DNA of 43,564 nt. Source: an uncultured Archangium sp. GTDB taxonomy: Bacteria; Myxococcota; Myxococcia; Myxococcales; Myxococcaceae. A model generated the notes under the pieces. The model was not told the DNA's origin. It saw only the letters and a program-made list of their open reading frames with translations, and did not search any database. Position 1 is the first letter of the stretch. Each line of letters starts with the position of its first letter. Location of the stretch: NCBI GenBank assembly GCA_903905455.1, contig CAIVGN010000128.1, positions 1 to 43,564 of the forward strand. Direction: 5' to 3'. Shown here piece by piece: positions 6,827 through 14,346 of the stretch. The position numbers and the translations under genes are program-made.

Positions 6827-9010
6827 ATGAATCCGATCCTCGTGACGGTCTTTCTGTTCTGCGGGCTGAGCTTCTTCCTCGTCACCATGCTCGGTCGCAT
6901 CAAGGCGATCCGGTCGCTGGCCATCGAGCCGGGCAACCGCATGGACCGCACCTCCGACCGCATCAAGGCGCTGCTGCAGTTCGGCTTCGGCCAGAAGCGC
7001 ATGGTCGACCGCGAGGAGTTCGTGCCCGGCCTGATGCACGTGATGATCTTCGCCGCGTTCCTGACGGTGCAGGCGCGCACCATGATGCTCTTCGCCATGG
7101 CGTACTCGAACGACGCCACGGTGCTGCTGACCGACCTGGGCGCCCCCTTCTGGATCGAGGCGCCCGCGCTGGCCGCCGTCTACAAGGCGTACCTCTTCGC
7201 CAAGGACCTCATCGCCGGCCTGTCGGTGCTGGCCGTGGCGTACTTCTTCTGGCTGCGCATCGTGGTCAAGCCCAAGCGGCTCACGCAGTCGGGTGAGGCC
7301 CTGCTCATCCTGGGCTTCATCGGCGGCCTGATGATCACCGAGTTCATCTTCGGGGCCTCGCACTTCCGCGCGCAGGGCATCACCTGGTCGTCCTACGAGC
7401 CGGTCACCTCGCTGGTCACCCGGGCGTTCTCGGGCTGGTCCACCGAGGCGCTGCACGAGCTGGGCATCCTCTGCTTCTGGACGCACCTGCTGATCGTCGT
7501 GACGTTCCTGAACTTCCTCCCCTACGGGAAGCACTTCCACGTCATCGTCGGCCTGCCCAACGTCTTCATGAAGAAGCTGGCGCCGCTCGACAAGCCGAAC
7601 ATCTCCTCGAGCGCGAAGCTGTCCACGCCCAACCTCGAGAAGGAAGAGTTCGGCGCGAAGGTCATCACCCAGCTCTCGTGGAAGCAGGCGCTCGACGTCA
7701 ACACCTGCACCGAGTGCGGCCGCTGCCAGACGCACTGCCCCACGTACATCACCGGCAAGCCGCTGACGCACAAGGCGGTCAACTCGGCGCTCAAGCACTT
7801 CCTGTGGGACCACGAGGCGCAGCTCCCCACGGCGAAGAAGACCGAGGACGGTCGCTTCGTGTGGAACGGGCTCGACGGGAAAGAGACCGAGATGCCCCCG
7901 CTGGTCGCCTCCGAGGGCGGCATCCTCAAGCCGGAGACCGTGTGGGCGTGCACCACCTGCGGCTGGTGCGAGACGGCCTGCCCGGTGTTCATCGAGAACG
8001 TGCCCCGCCTCATCGACATGCGCCGCTACAAGGTGCAGGTCGAGGCCGACTTCCCGCCGGAACTGCAGCGCGTCTTCGAAGGCGTCGAGCGCCAGGGCAA
8101 CCCGTGGGGCATCGGCCAGGACAAGCGCGACGAGTGGGAAGGCGAGTTCCCGCTGCCCAAGTGGGGCGACGGCGGCGAGTACGAGTACCTCTTCTACGTG
8201 GGCTGCGCGGGCTCCTACGACGACCGCATGAAGAAGGTGTCGCGCGCGGTGGCCAAGATCCTCACCGAGGGCGGCGTGAAGTTCGCCACCCTGGGCAAGG
8301 ACGAGACCTGCAACGGTGAGCTCGCCCGGCGCGGCGGCAACGAATACCTGTACCAGACGATGGCGAAGATGAACGTCGAGTCGTGGAACGCCAAGGGCGT
8401 CAAGACGATCGTCACCCAGTGCCCGCACTGCTTCAACACCATCAAGAACGAGTACCCGGAGTTCGGCGGCAACTACCGCGTCATCTCGCACACCGAGCTG
8501 ATCAACGAGCTCATCCAGACCAAGCGCATCAAGCTGGGCAAGGTGATGAACGAGAAGCTCACCTTCCACGACCCCTGCTACCTGGGCCGGCACAACGGCG
8601 TGTACGACGCCCCCCGGCAGGCGCTGGCGGCCATCCCCGGCCTCGAGGTCGTCGAGATGCAGCGCAGCAAGCGCGAGTCCTTCTGCTGCGGCGCCGGCGG
8701 CGCCCGCATGTGGATGGAGGAGCACGAGGGCACGCGCATCAACCACAACCGCGCGAACGAAGTGGCGCTGACCCTGGCCCACGCCAACGACGCGAGCGTG
8801 CCGTTCCCCTCGGCGACCGACAAGGCGCACCCCGGCCAGGTGGGCGACTACGCGGGCCCGGCCGAAGGCACCGTCGCGGTGGCCTGCCCGTTCTGCCACA
8901 CCATGCTCAAGGACGGCCTCGCCGACACCCAGCGCGAGCAGGTCAAGGTGCGTGACGTGGCCGAGCTGGTGGCCGACGCCATGGACACCAAGGCGGCGTC
9001 CCCGGCGTGA
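6827..9010 (+). CDS. Membrane iron-sulfur oxidoreductase (NarI-like cytochrome b + HdrD-like, EtfD type)
   Basis: 727 residues. Residues about 1-245 contain several membrane helices of the NarI-like cytochrome b kind, with His71, His210, His220, His236 and His238 as possible haem ligands. Two [4Fe-4S] ferredoxin motifs follow: C294-C297-C300-C304 (CTECGRCQTHCP) and C375-C378-C381-C385 (CTTCGWCETACP). Two CCG (heterodisulfide reductase) domains come last. The first is degenerate, with C460, a single C495 (TCNGE instead of CCG) and C532PHC535. The second is complete, with C584, C620-C621-G and C687PFC690. Proteins of this layout pass electrons from electron-transfer flavoprotein to menaquinone in fatty-acid oxidation. 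No etfAB genes are adjacent, so the donor is inferred. Coupled to the peroxiredoxin downstream. Confidence 0.9.
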   Translation: MNPILVTVFLFCGLSFFLVTMLGRIKAIRSLAIEPGNRMDRTSDRIKALLQFGFGQKRMVDREEFVPGLMHVMIFAAFLTVQARTMMLFAMAYSNDATVLLTDLGAPFWIEAPALAAVYKAYLFAKDLIAGLSVLAVAYFFWLRIVVKPKRLTQSGEALLILGFIGGLMITEFIFGASHFRAQGITWSSYEPVTSLVTRAFSGWSTEALHELGILCFWTHLLIVVTFLNFLPYGKHFHVIVGLPNVFMKKLAPLDKPNISSSAKLSTPNLEKEEFGAKVITQLSWKQALDVNTCTECGRCQTHCPTYITGKPLTHKAVNSALKHFLWDHEAQLPTAKKTEDGRFVWNGLDGKETEMPPLVASEGGILKPETVWACTTCGWCETACPVFIENVPRLIDMRRYKVQVEADFPPELQRVFEGVERQGNPWGIGQDKRDEWEGEFPLPKWGDGGEYEYLFYVGCAGSYDDRMKKVSRAVAKILTEGGVKFATLGKDETCNGELARRGGNEYLYQTMAKMNVESWNAKGVKTIVTQCPHCFNTIKNEYPEFGGNYRVISHTELINELIQTKRIKLGKVMNEKLTFHDPCYLGRHNGVYDAPRQALAAIPGLEVVEMQRSKRESFCCGAGGARMWMEEHEGTRINHNRANEVALTLAHANDASVPFPSATDKAHPGQVGDYAGPAEGTVAVACPFCHTMLKDGLADTQREQVKVRDVAELVADAMDTKAASPA

Positions 9011-9483
9011 CCGGAATCAGCCCCACGTTGCTCAAGCGGGGTGACCTCGCCCCCGACTTCGAGGCGCTCGACTGCCGCGGGCAGCGCATCGCGCTCGCGG
9101 ACTACCGGGGCAAGAAGAAGGTGGTGCTCTTCTTCTTCCCCCGCGCCTTCACCCCGGCCTGCACGCTCGAGGTGCGCAACTTCCGCGACAACCACGTGCG
9201 CATCACCAACGCGGGCGCCGAGCTGATCGGCGTGTCCGTGGACAAGAGCGAGAAGAACTGCCGCTTCGCCGAGGCCGAGGGGCTGCAGTTCCGGCTCATC
9301 GGCGACGAGTCGCGGGTCATCAGCGAGAAGTACGGCGTGGTGTGGCCGGTGCTGCGCATCGACCGCCGGGCCACCTTCGTCATCGATCAAAAGGGAATCA
9401 TCGAAGAGGTGATTCACCACGAGGTGCAGGTGTACCGGCACCTCGAAGACGTGCTCGAGCGCCTGGGCGCCGAGACGCCGTAG
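9007..9483 (+). CDS. bcp: Peroxiredoxin, Bcp/PrxQ type
   Basis: 158 residues. The GTG start overlaps the stop of the oxidoreductase by four bases (GTGA). AhpC/TSA thioredoxin fold: APDFEALDCRGQ, then FFFPRAFTPACTLEV with peroxidatic Cys52 and the conserved Pro/Thr, and Arg near the end of the active site (GVVWPVLRIDRRATFVID). The usual resolving Cys five residues after the first is absent (Val56-Arg57 there). Cys85 in the next helix (SEKNC) could serve instead, as in PrxQ proteins that use a Cys in helix 3. It reduces hydrogen peroxide and organic peroxides in the cytoplasm. The link with an iron-sulfur enzyme suggests protection of oxygen-sensitive clusters, which is inference. Confidence 0.92.
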   Translation: MTGISPTLLKRGDLAPDFEALDCRGQRIALADYRGKKKVVLFFFPRAFTPACTLEVRNFRDNHVRITNAGAELIGVSVDKSEKNCRFAEAEGLQFRLIGDESRVISEKYGVVWPVLRIDRRATFVIDQKGIIEEVIHHEVQVYRHLEDVLERLGAETP

Positions 9484-9487
9484 GCCG

Positions 9488-9898
9488 TCACCGCAGCCAG
9501 TCGACGACCTTCAGCCGTGGCACGCGGCGAAGCTCGCGGGTGTTGTTGGTCACCACCACGGCGCCCAGCGACAGCGCGTGCGCGGCGATCATCGTGTCCA
9601 GGGGTCCGATGGGGGTCCCCGCGGACGCCAGTTGGTGGCGAACCTCGCCGTAGGTCCGCGCCGCCGCCTCGTCGAAGGGCGCCAGCTCGAACTCGGCCAG
9701 GAAACGATTCAGCTTGGCCTCGTTCGCCGCCGGCCTCGCGCTGTGCGCCACGCCGTAGAAGAGCTCGCCCGCCGTCACCGACGAGACGAAGACCTGCGCC
9801 CGCTCCACCTCGTCGAGGTGTCGAGCGACCTTGAGGAAGTGGTGCTCCTGGTTGACCAACGCGATGCAGGTGTTGCTGTCGAGCAGCCAGCGCTTCAC
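9488..9898 (-). CDS. vapC: VapC-type PIN-domain toxin
   Basis: 136 residues of PIN domain. The acidic metal-binding residues are visible: Asp7 (LLDSNTC), Glu45 (TAGELFYG) and Asp101 (IGPLDTMIAAHAL), followed by the VVTNNTRE loop near 116-122. VapC toxins are Mg-dependent RNases that cut tRNA or rRNA. All catalytic positions are intact, so it looks active. The ATG overlaps the antitoxin stop by four bases. It converges on the peroxiredoxin gene with a gap of 4 bases. Confidence 0.93.
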   Translation of the reverse strand: MKRWLLDSNTCIALVNQEHHFLKVARHLDEVERAQVFVSSVTAGELFYGVAHSARPAANEAKLNRFLAEFELAPFDEAAARTYGEVRHQLASAGTPIGPLDTMIAAHALSLGAVVVTNNTRELRRVPRLKVVDWLR

Positions 9899-10113
9899 GG
9901 CCGCTCGGCCCGCTTCGGCTGCTCCCGGGTGAGTCCCATGGGGCCCAGCTCGCCGAGCAGCTCACGGAAGGCCCGCGCCGAGAACTTCCGGGGCAGCAGC
10001 ATCACCACGTGCCCCACCTTCTTGATGACCACCTCGGCCTCGTCGAAGCGGAACTCCCGCGGGAGCCGGACTGCCTGGCTATTGCCACTCTTGAAGACGC
10101 GTGCGGTCTGCAT
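9895..10113 (-). CDS. vapB: VapB-type antitoxin (AbrB/SpoVT fold)
   Basis: 72 residues from the ATG at 10113. A longer frame begins with GTG at 10131, but the Shine-Dalgarno sequence GGAGG (10119-10123) sits just before ATG 10113. Starting there also gives the family's usual first residues MQTARVFKSGNSQAVRLP. The N-terminal swapped-hairpin beta domain binds DNA. The C-terminal part (about 45-72, LGELGPMGLTREQPKRAERP) would wrap the toxin. VapB neutralises VapC and represses its own promoter together with it; the palindrome over its ribosome-binding site supports this. Confidence 0.9.
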   Translation of the reverse strand: MQTARVFKSGNSQAVRLPREFRFDEAEVVIKKVGHVVMLLPRKFSARAFRELLGELGPMGLTREQPKRAERP

Positions 10114-10119
10114 GATGAC

Positions 10120-10142
10120 CTCCGTATTCACGGAGTATATAC
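10120..10142. promoter_or_regulatory. vapBC operator candidate and ribosome-binding site
   Basis: CTCCGT (10120-10125), four bases, then ACGGAG (10130-10135) is a perfect inverted repeat overlapping the vapB Shine-Dalgarno sequence. It is followed by a second palindrome GTATATAC (10135-10142), which may form the -10 region. Binding of VapBC here would block both promoter and ribosome access. The palindromes are seen directly; the operator role is inferred from how VapBC modules work. Confidence 0.5.
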
Positions 10143-10155
10143 GCGCGTCACGAGT

Positions 10156-10325
10156 TCAGGGACAGGCCTCGACGTCGAGTACCCAGGTGAAGCTGTCCAC
10201 GCCGCCGTCGCCCGCGGTGACCGTGCCGTTGACCACCTCGTCGACCACGAAGACGCTCAGCAGGTGGAAGGCACGGGCCCAGCCCCGCACCCGGCGAGCA
10301 GCAGCCCCAGCAAGACCCGCCTCAC
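10156..10325 (-). pseudogene. Frameshifted small lipoprotein
   Basis: A GTG at 10325 overlaps the stop of the coiled-coil gene (GTGA, 10322-10325). It begins a textbook lipoprotein signal, MRRVLLGLLLAGCGAGPVP with lipobox Cys13. This frame hits a stop after 22 codons at 10257. From the same point another frame carries on with coding-like codons (LLSVFVVDEVVNGTVTAGDG, then a segment ending DVEACP) to a stop at 10156. The total length of 170 bases is not a multiple of three. So one base is missing or two are extra, near 10255-10275. It may be a true frameshift, a sequencing error or programmed frameshifting. The intact product would be about 56 residues, function unknown. Confidence 0.55.
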
Positions 10326-11707
10326 CGGCGGCCGTCGAGCTCGCGCCGCGCTTCGTCTCGCTGATCGAGGATGAGCAGCATCTCGCGGTGCAGCGACTCG
10401 TACTGCCGCTCGACGTGACGCCACTCGGTGGTCGCGGTCTCGAGCTGCGCGGTGAGCGCGCCGACCTGCGCGTGGAGCTCGCGCACCGACGCCTCGTGGG
10501 CGCGCTGCGTCTCGTTGACCGCGAGCTGGTGCGCGGAGGTCAGCGCCTCGACCTCGGCGCTCAGCTCGGCGTGGCTGGCGTGGCTGCGGTGCACCGCGTC
10601 CTCGAGCTCGCGCTGCTTGCCGCGGGCCTCGAGCAGCTTCTGCGCGGTGATCTGGTGCTTCTCCTTCTCGCGCGAGAGCTGCAGCTCGAGCTCCGAGCGC
10701 TGGTGGTGCGCGGCGTCGAGGGTGGCCCGGTGCTCGGCGGTGAGCTGCTCGCGGACCTGCTGCGCGGCCTGCTCGAGCTCGGCGGCCCGGTTGCGCGCGG
10801 CGTTGCGCTCGTTCTCGACCTTGCCGATCTCCACGTTGAGCTCGTCGCGCCGGCCCTTGAGCCCGGCCATCTCGACCTCGAGCTGGGCGATGCGGCTGGT
10901 GGCCTCGAACAAGCGCATCTGCTCGTTGCTCGAGCCCTGCTCCAGCGAGCGCAGCTGCTCGTCTTGCGCCTGGGTGCGCGCGCGCTCGGTGGTCAGCTCG
11001 GTCTCGACCTGGCTCAGCTGCCCGGCGAGCTGGTCGAGCTGCGCGAGCTCGTCGTCGGCGGTCTGGCGGGTGGCGATGAGGGACTGCTCGAGGTCCTGGC
11101 TGCGCGCTTCCCAGGCCTGCAGCCGGGTGAGGAGATCCGCCCCGCGCGCCTGCTCCACGATGAGCTGCTGGCGGGTGTTCGACAGCTCGTGCTCCAGCTC
11201 TCCCTGGCGGCGCGTCGACTCCAGCGACTCGCGCGGAGTGGCCAGCTCGGCCTCGAGCGAGGCCACGCGCCCGGCCGCCTCGTCCCGCTCGGCCTCCAGC
11301 GACGAGACCCGGGCGCCGAGTTCCTCGCGCGCGGCCTGGGCCTCCCCGAGCTGCCCTTTCAGCGCGCGGCGCTCGTCTTCGAGCACGGTGAGCTCGTCTT
11401 GCAGCCCCTGCACGCGCTCGCCCATCAACCCCGCATCGTCGCCGCCGACGCTGGTCTTCTCGTCGCGCGCGAGCGGCGACTTCATGAAGGGGGTCGTCTT
11501 CAGCGCACCGGGAGGCAGGGTCACCTGGCCCACCCCGGCCGAGACGCGGCGCTCGTCGACCAGCGCCCGCTCGGAGGCGGCGAGCTGGTCCTGCAGCGAC
11601 TTCACCTCGGCGCGGGCGGCCAGGGTGTCGCGCTGCGAGCCCTTGAGCTCATCGGCCGCGCGTTGCAGCAGCTCGAGCAGGTGCTGCGCGTCGGGGAGCG
11701 GCGCCAT
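10322..11707 (-). CDS. Long coiled-coil protein
   Basis: 461 residues from the ATG at 11707 (MAPLPDAQHLLELLQ). A GTG/ATG-less extension of ten residues is possible but adds only low-complexity sequence. Nearly the whole protein is predicted coiled coil: heptads of Leu and Ala with abundant Glu, Arg, Gln and Ser from about residue 10 to the end, broken only by a Gly/Pro-rich linker at about 62-95 (VGQVTLPPGALKTTPFMKS). There is no signal peptide, membrane segment or enzymatic motif. Length and composition resemble SMC-arm or filament-forming scaffold proteins of myxobacteria, but no specific family is recognised. It is followed by the frameshifted lipoprotein through a four-base overlap. Confidence 0.85.
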   Translation of the reverse strand: MAPLPDAQHLLELLQRAADELKGSQRDTLAARAEVKSLQDQLAASERALVDERRVSAGVGQVTLPPGALKTTPFMKSPLARDEKTSVGGDDAGLMGERVQGLQDELTVLEDERRALKGQLGEAQAAREELGARVSSLEAERDEAAGRVASLEAELATPRESLESTRRQGELEHELSNTRQQLIVEQARGADLLTRLQAWEARSQDLEQSLIATRQTADDELAQLDQLAGQLSQVETELTTERARTQAQDEQLRSLEQGSSNEQMRLFEATSRIAQLEVEMAGLKGRRDELNVEIGKVENERNAARNRAAELEQAAQQVREQLTAEHRATLDAAHHQRSELELQLSREKEKHQITAQKLLEARGKQRELEDAVHRSHASHAELSAEVEALTSAHQLAVNETQRAHEASVRELHAQVGALTAQLETATTEWRHVERQYESLHREMLLILDQRDEARRELDGRR

Positions 11708-11763
11708 GGGCCCCGCAGATCTACACCAGAAACCCACCGCCCAGCCGTGCTACCTCTCGGGCC

Positions 11764-12096
11764 GTGACTCGCGGACTCGTTCTCCTCGCATGCCTCTGGG
11801 CGCTACCGGCGCTGGCCCAGGCCGATCTCCCCGACGCGGGGCTGCCCGACACCGTGGTGGGCGGTACCGGCGCCGAGCGCGCGTCCGAGGAGCAGGACAC
11901 CACCTCGCCGACCTCCACGCCGTGCCAGTCAGACAACGACTGCGACCGCGGCTTCCAGTGCCTCAACCTCAAGTGCAGCTACCGCCAGTACCGCGACGCG
12001 ACCTTCCGCGGCTGCGAGGCGACGCCCGGCCTGTGGCTGGCCGGGCTGGTGCTGCTGCTGCGCCGCCGTCACTTCTTCGAAAAGTTCACGAAGTAG
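11764..12096 (+). CDS. Small secreted Cys-rich protein with C-terminal anchor
   Basis: 110 residues, GTG start. A signal peptide is evident (TRGLVLLACLWALPALAQA). A Ser/Thr/Asp-rich stretch comes next, then a compact Cys cluster CQSDNDCDRGFQCLNLKC at about 54-71 of the kind seen in myxobacterial and metazoan EGF/dickkopf-like knots. The end (GCEATPGLWLAGLVLLLRRR) is a hydrophobic segment with Arg cluster preceded by Cys, similar to a short MYXO-CTERM anchor but continued by HFFEKFTK. The last 28 bases overlap the convergent ATPase gene. Function unknown; surface location likely. Confidence 0.7.
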   Translation: MTRGLVLLACLWALPALAQADLPDAGLPDTVVGGTGAERASEEQDTTSPTSTPCQSDNDCDRGFQCLNLKCSYRQYRDATFRGCEATPGLWLAGLVLLLRRRHFFEKFTK

Positions 12097-13619
12097 TTCT
12101 TCGCCGCGGCGTCGAGCAGCTCGGGCGTCAGCGCCGGCACCTCGCCGCGGTAGTGCGCGATGTCGATGACCTGCCCCAACAAGTCACGGGGCTGGCAGGC
12201 CGCGAAGGGGCGCTTGGTGGGGCGGTAGTGGGTGTTCACCAGCCACTCGATGGCGTCGCCGTCGTAGGCCACGCGCTTGGCGTTGCAGACGGTCGCCCAG
12301 ATGTCGTGGAACTGCTGCTCGTCGGGCGGCTGCACCGCGAGCTTGTAGCGAACGCGCCGGAGGAAGGCGTCGTCCACCAGGTCCGCCGGGTCGAGGTTGG
12401 TGGAGAAGGCCACGAAGACGTCGAAGGGCGTCTGCAGCTTCTTGCCGGTGTGCAGGGTGAGGAAGTCGATCTCGCTCTCCAGCGGGACGATCCACCGGTT
12501 GAGCAGGTCCTTGGGGCTGACGCGCTGGCGACCGAAGTCGTCGATGAGCAGCATGCCGTTGGTGGCCTTGAGCTGGAACGGCGCCTCGTAGAACTTCACG
12601 TCGGGCGAATAGATGAGGTCGAGCGTCTCGAGGGTGAGCTCACCGCCGACGACCACCAGCGGCCGCTTGCAGCGCACCCAGCGCGCGTCGTTGGCCGGGG
12701 CGTTCTCGTCCTGGGGCACGGCCTCGTGGAGGTTGGAGTCGTAGACGCGGATGATGAAGTCGTCGACCAGCAGCGCGTACGGCACCCAGATGTCGCCGTC
12801 GTAGCAACGCACCAACGCCTGGCAGAGCGCGGTCTTGCCGTTGCCGGGGGGGCCGTAGAAGAAGATGGCCTTGCCCGAGTTCATCGCCGGACCCAGGCCG
12901 TCGAAGACCGCGTCCTTCACGATGAGGTTGGTGCCGAAGCGCTCCTTCATGCGCTCCTTGGTGATGCGCATGCCGCGCACGGTCTGGGCGGTGACCGCCT
13001 CGAACCAGTCTTCGAGCCGCACCGGCGCCGGGCCGTTGTAGCGGTTGCGATCGAGGATCTGCCGCAGCACGTCGGTGGCGAACGTGGTCAGGGTGTAGAT
13101 CATCGACGACTTGCCGACGCCGAGGCCGGCGCCGCCCTTGAGGTCGACGAACTTCTGCTTGCGCAGGCCCTCGATGATCTCGTCGACGATCAACTGGGGC
13201 AGCTTGATGCGGTTGCTGATGTCGGCGCCGCGGAGCTCACCGGCGAAGAACAGCGCCTTGAGCACCAGCTCCTCGCCCATGGTCTGGGAGATGCCGGCCT
13301 CCTGCAGCGAGCGCGGCTGCGGGGGGAAGAACTTGGCGTTCGAGCGGGCGGGACCACCGGTGTTGCCCGTACCCGGCACGCGCCCCGAAGAGGACGGCTG
13401 CGACGACGGCGGTCGCGGCGGGAGCCGCTGGCCCTGGGCGGTCGAGTTGGGGCCCGGCATGCGGCCTGACTGCGGCGCGCCGAAGCCGGAAGACTGCTGC
13501 CCGGTGCCGCGACGCTGCGGGATGTTGGTCGTCGGCGGCATCGACGGCCGGGGACCCGTGGGGCGCAGATCGTCATCGTCGGGAGGGGGCGAACCGACGA
13601 ACGTGTTTTCCTTCACCAT
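12069..13619 (-). CDS. wHTH-AAA+ ATPase
   Basis: 516 residues from the ATG at 13619. Residues 1-100 are disordered, rich in Pro, Ser and Gly (PPRPPSSQPSSSGRVPG). Residues about 113-190 form a winged-helix-like domain (GADISNRIKLPQLIVDEIIE, then YTLTTFATDVLRQ). An AAA+ module follows: Walker A GPPGNGKT (256-263), Walker B LLIDD (357-361), sensor-1 STN (406-408) and paired Arg421-Arg422 as arginine-finger candidates. No protease, helicase or sigma-54 motifs are present. Such ATPases occur alone in many myxobacterial genomes; a regulatory or remodelling role is likely but the partner is unknown. No obvious operon mates. Confidence 0.88.
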   Translation of the reverse strand: MVKENTFVGSPPPDDDDLRPTGPRPSMPPTTNIPQRRGTGQQSSGFGAPQSGRMPGPNSTAQGQRLPPRPPSSQPSSSGRVPGTGNTGGPARSNAKFFPPQPRSLQEAGISQTMGEELVLKALFFAGELRGADISNRIKLPQLIVDEIIEGLRKQKFVDLKGGAGLGVGKSSMIYTLTTFATDVLRQILDRNRYNGPAPVRLEDWFEAVTAQTVRGMRITKERMKERFGTNLIVKDAVFDGLGPAMNSGKAIFFYGPPGNGKTALCQALVRCYDGDIWVPYALLVDDFIIRVYDSNLHEAVPQDENAPANDARWVRCKRPLVVVGGELTLETLDLIYSPDVKFYEAPFQLKATNGMLLIDDFGRQRVSPKDLLNRWIVPLESEIDFLTLHTGKKLQTPFDVFVAFSTNLDPADLVDDAFLRRVRYKLAVQPPDEQQFHDIWATVCNAKRVAYDGDAIEWLVNTHYRPTKRPFAACQPRDLLGQVIDIAHYRGEVPALTPELLDAAAKNYFVNFSKK

Positions 13620-13701
13620 GGGCGTCAGCGTACCCGCATTCCCCCACGCACACGCGCCAGTCGTTTGTCCCACATCAGCGCGGTGTGTCACGGTGTCCGC
13701 C

Positions 13702-14343
13702 ATGAACACCCTCGTGCTGCTGTCCTTGCTCGCCGCCGACCCTGCGCCGCTGCTCCCGCTGCCCTCGCAGCTCTACAAGGCCGTGAGCGAAGCGGCGGGG
13801 GTGCTCGAGCTCGAGGTGCCGCTGATCAGCGAAGAGCGGCCCACGCCCCGGTGGGAAGACGGGGTGAAGAAGGCGAAGGTGCTCGGCCTCATCGCCACGC
13901 GCGCGCCCATCGACCCGCCGGTGGGGCTCTCGCTCAAGCCCTGGGAGATCATTCGCAGCTGCCTGCACCGCATGGACGGGCGCTCGTCGGTGAAGGTGCT
14001 GCTGCTCGTCGCGCCGGGCACCGGGGCTCCGATGGTCTTCCCGCTCTCGGAGTTCGGCTTCGCCCTGGAGTCGACCAAGGGCTACGCGCCGCTCAAGGCC
14101 GCGCTCGTCGAGTCCTTCACCTGGCACGAAGAGCGGATGCGCGCGGTCGGTGCGGGGCAGCTGTGGCAGGCGCAGCGCAAGGCGCTGACCAGCGACAACC
14201 CGTACCTGCGTCACCTCGCCGCGGAGTTCCTCGCGCAGCACGAAGCGCAGGACGTGGTCGACACGGCGTGGGGACTCAAGGGAACGCCCGAGCGTCAGAA
14301 GAACGAGGCGGCCTCGAAGGTCGTCCCCGACTGCCGCCCCTGA
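13702..14343 (+). CDS. Exported protein of unknown function
   Basis: 213 residues from the ATG at 13702; a GTG at 13693 is an alternative adding three residues. The N-terminus MNTLVLLSLLAADPAPLLPLP looks like a signal peptide. The body is mixed alpha/beta with conserved-looking pieces (KPWEIIRSCLHRMDGRSSVK, VFPLSEFGFALE) and a helical end (LWQAQRKALTSDNPYLRHLAAEFL) that resembles a HEAT-like hairpin. No enzyme motif is recognised. It is divergent from the AAA+ ATPase (82 bases between starts) and converges on the MFS pump gene with a 3-base gap. Confidence 0.75.
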   Translation: MNTLVLLSLLAADPAPLLPLPSQLYKAVSEAAGVLELEVPLISEERPTPRWEDGVKKAKVLGLIATRAPIDPPVGLSLKPWEIIRSCLHRMDGRSSVKVLLLVAPGTGAPMVFPLSEFGFALESTKGYAPLKAALVESFTWHEERMRAVGAGQLWQAQRKALTSDNPYLRHLAAEFLAQHEAQDVVDTAWGLKGTPERQKNEAASKVVPDCRP

Positions 14344-14346
14344 AGC

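Noticed and set aside
13105-13160. Second Walker A (GAGLGVGKSS) in the AAA+ protein
   Set aside because: It lies in the winged-helix region with no following Walker B; the real P-loop is GPPGNGKT at residues 256-263.
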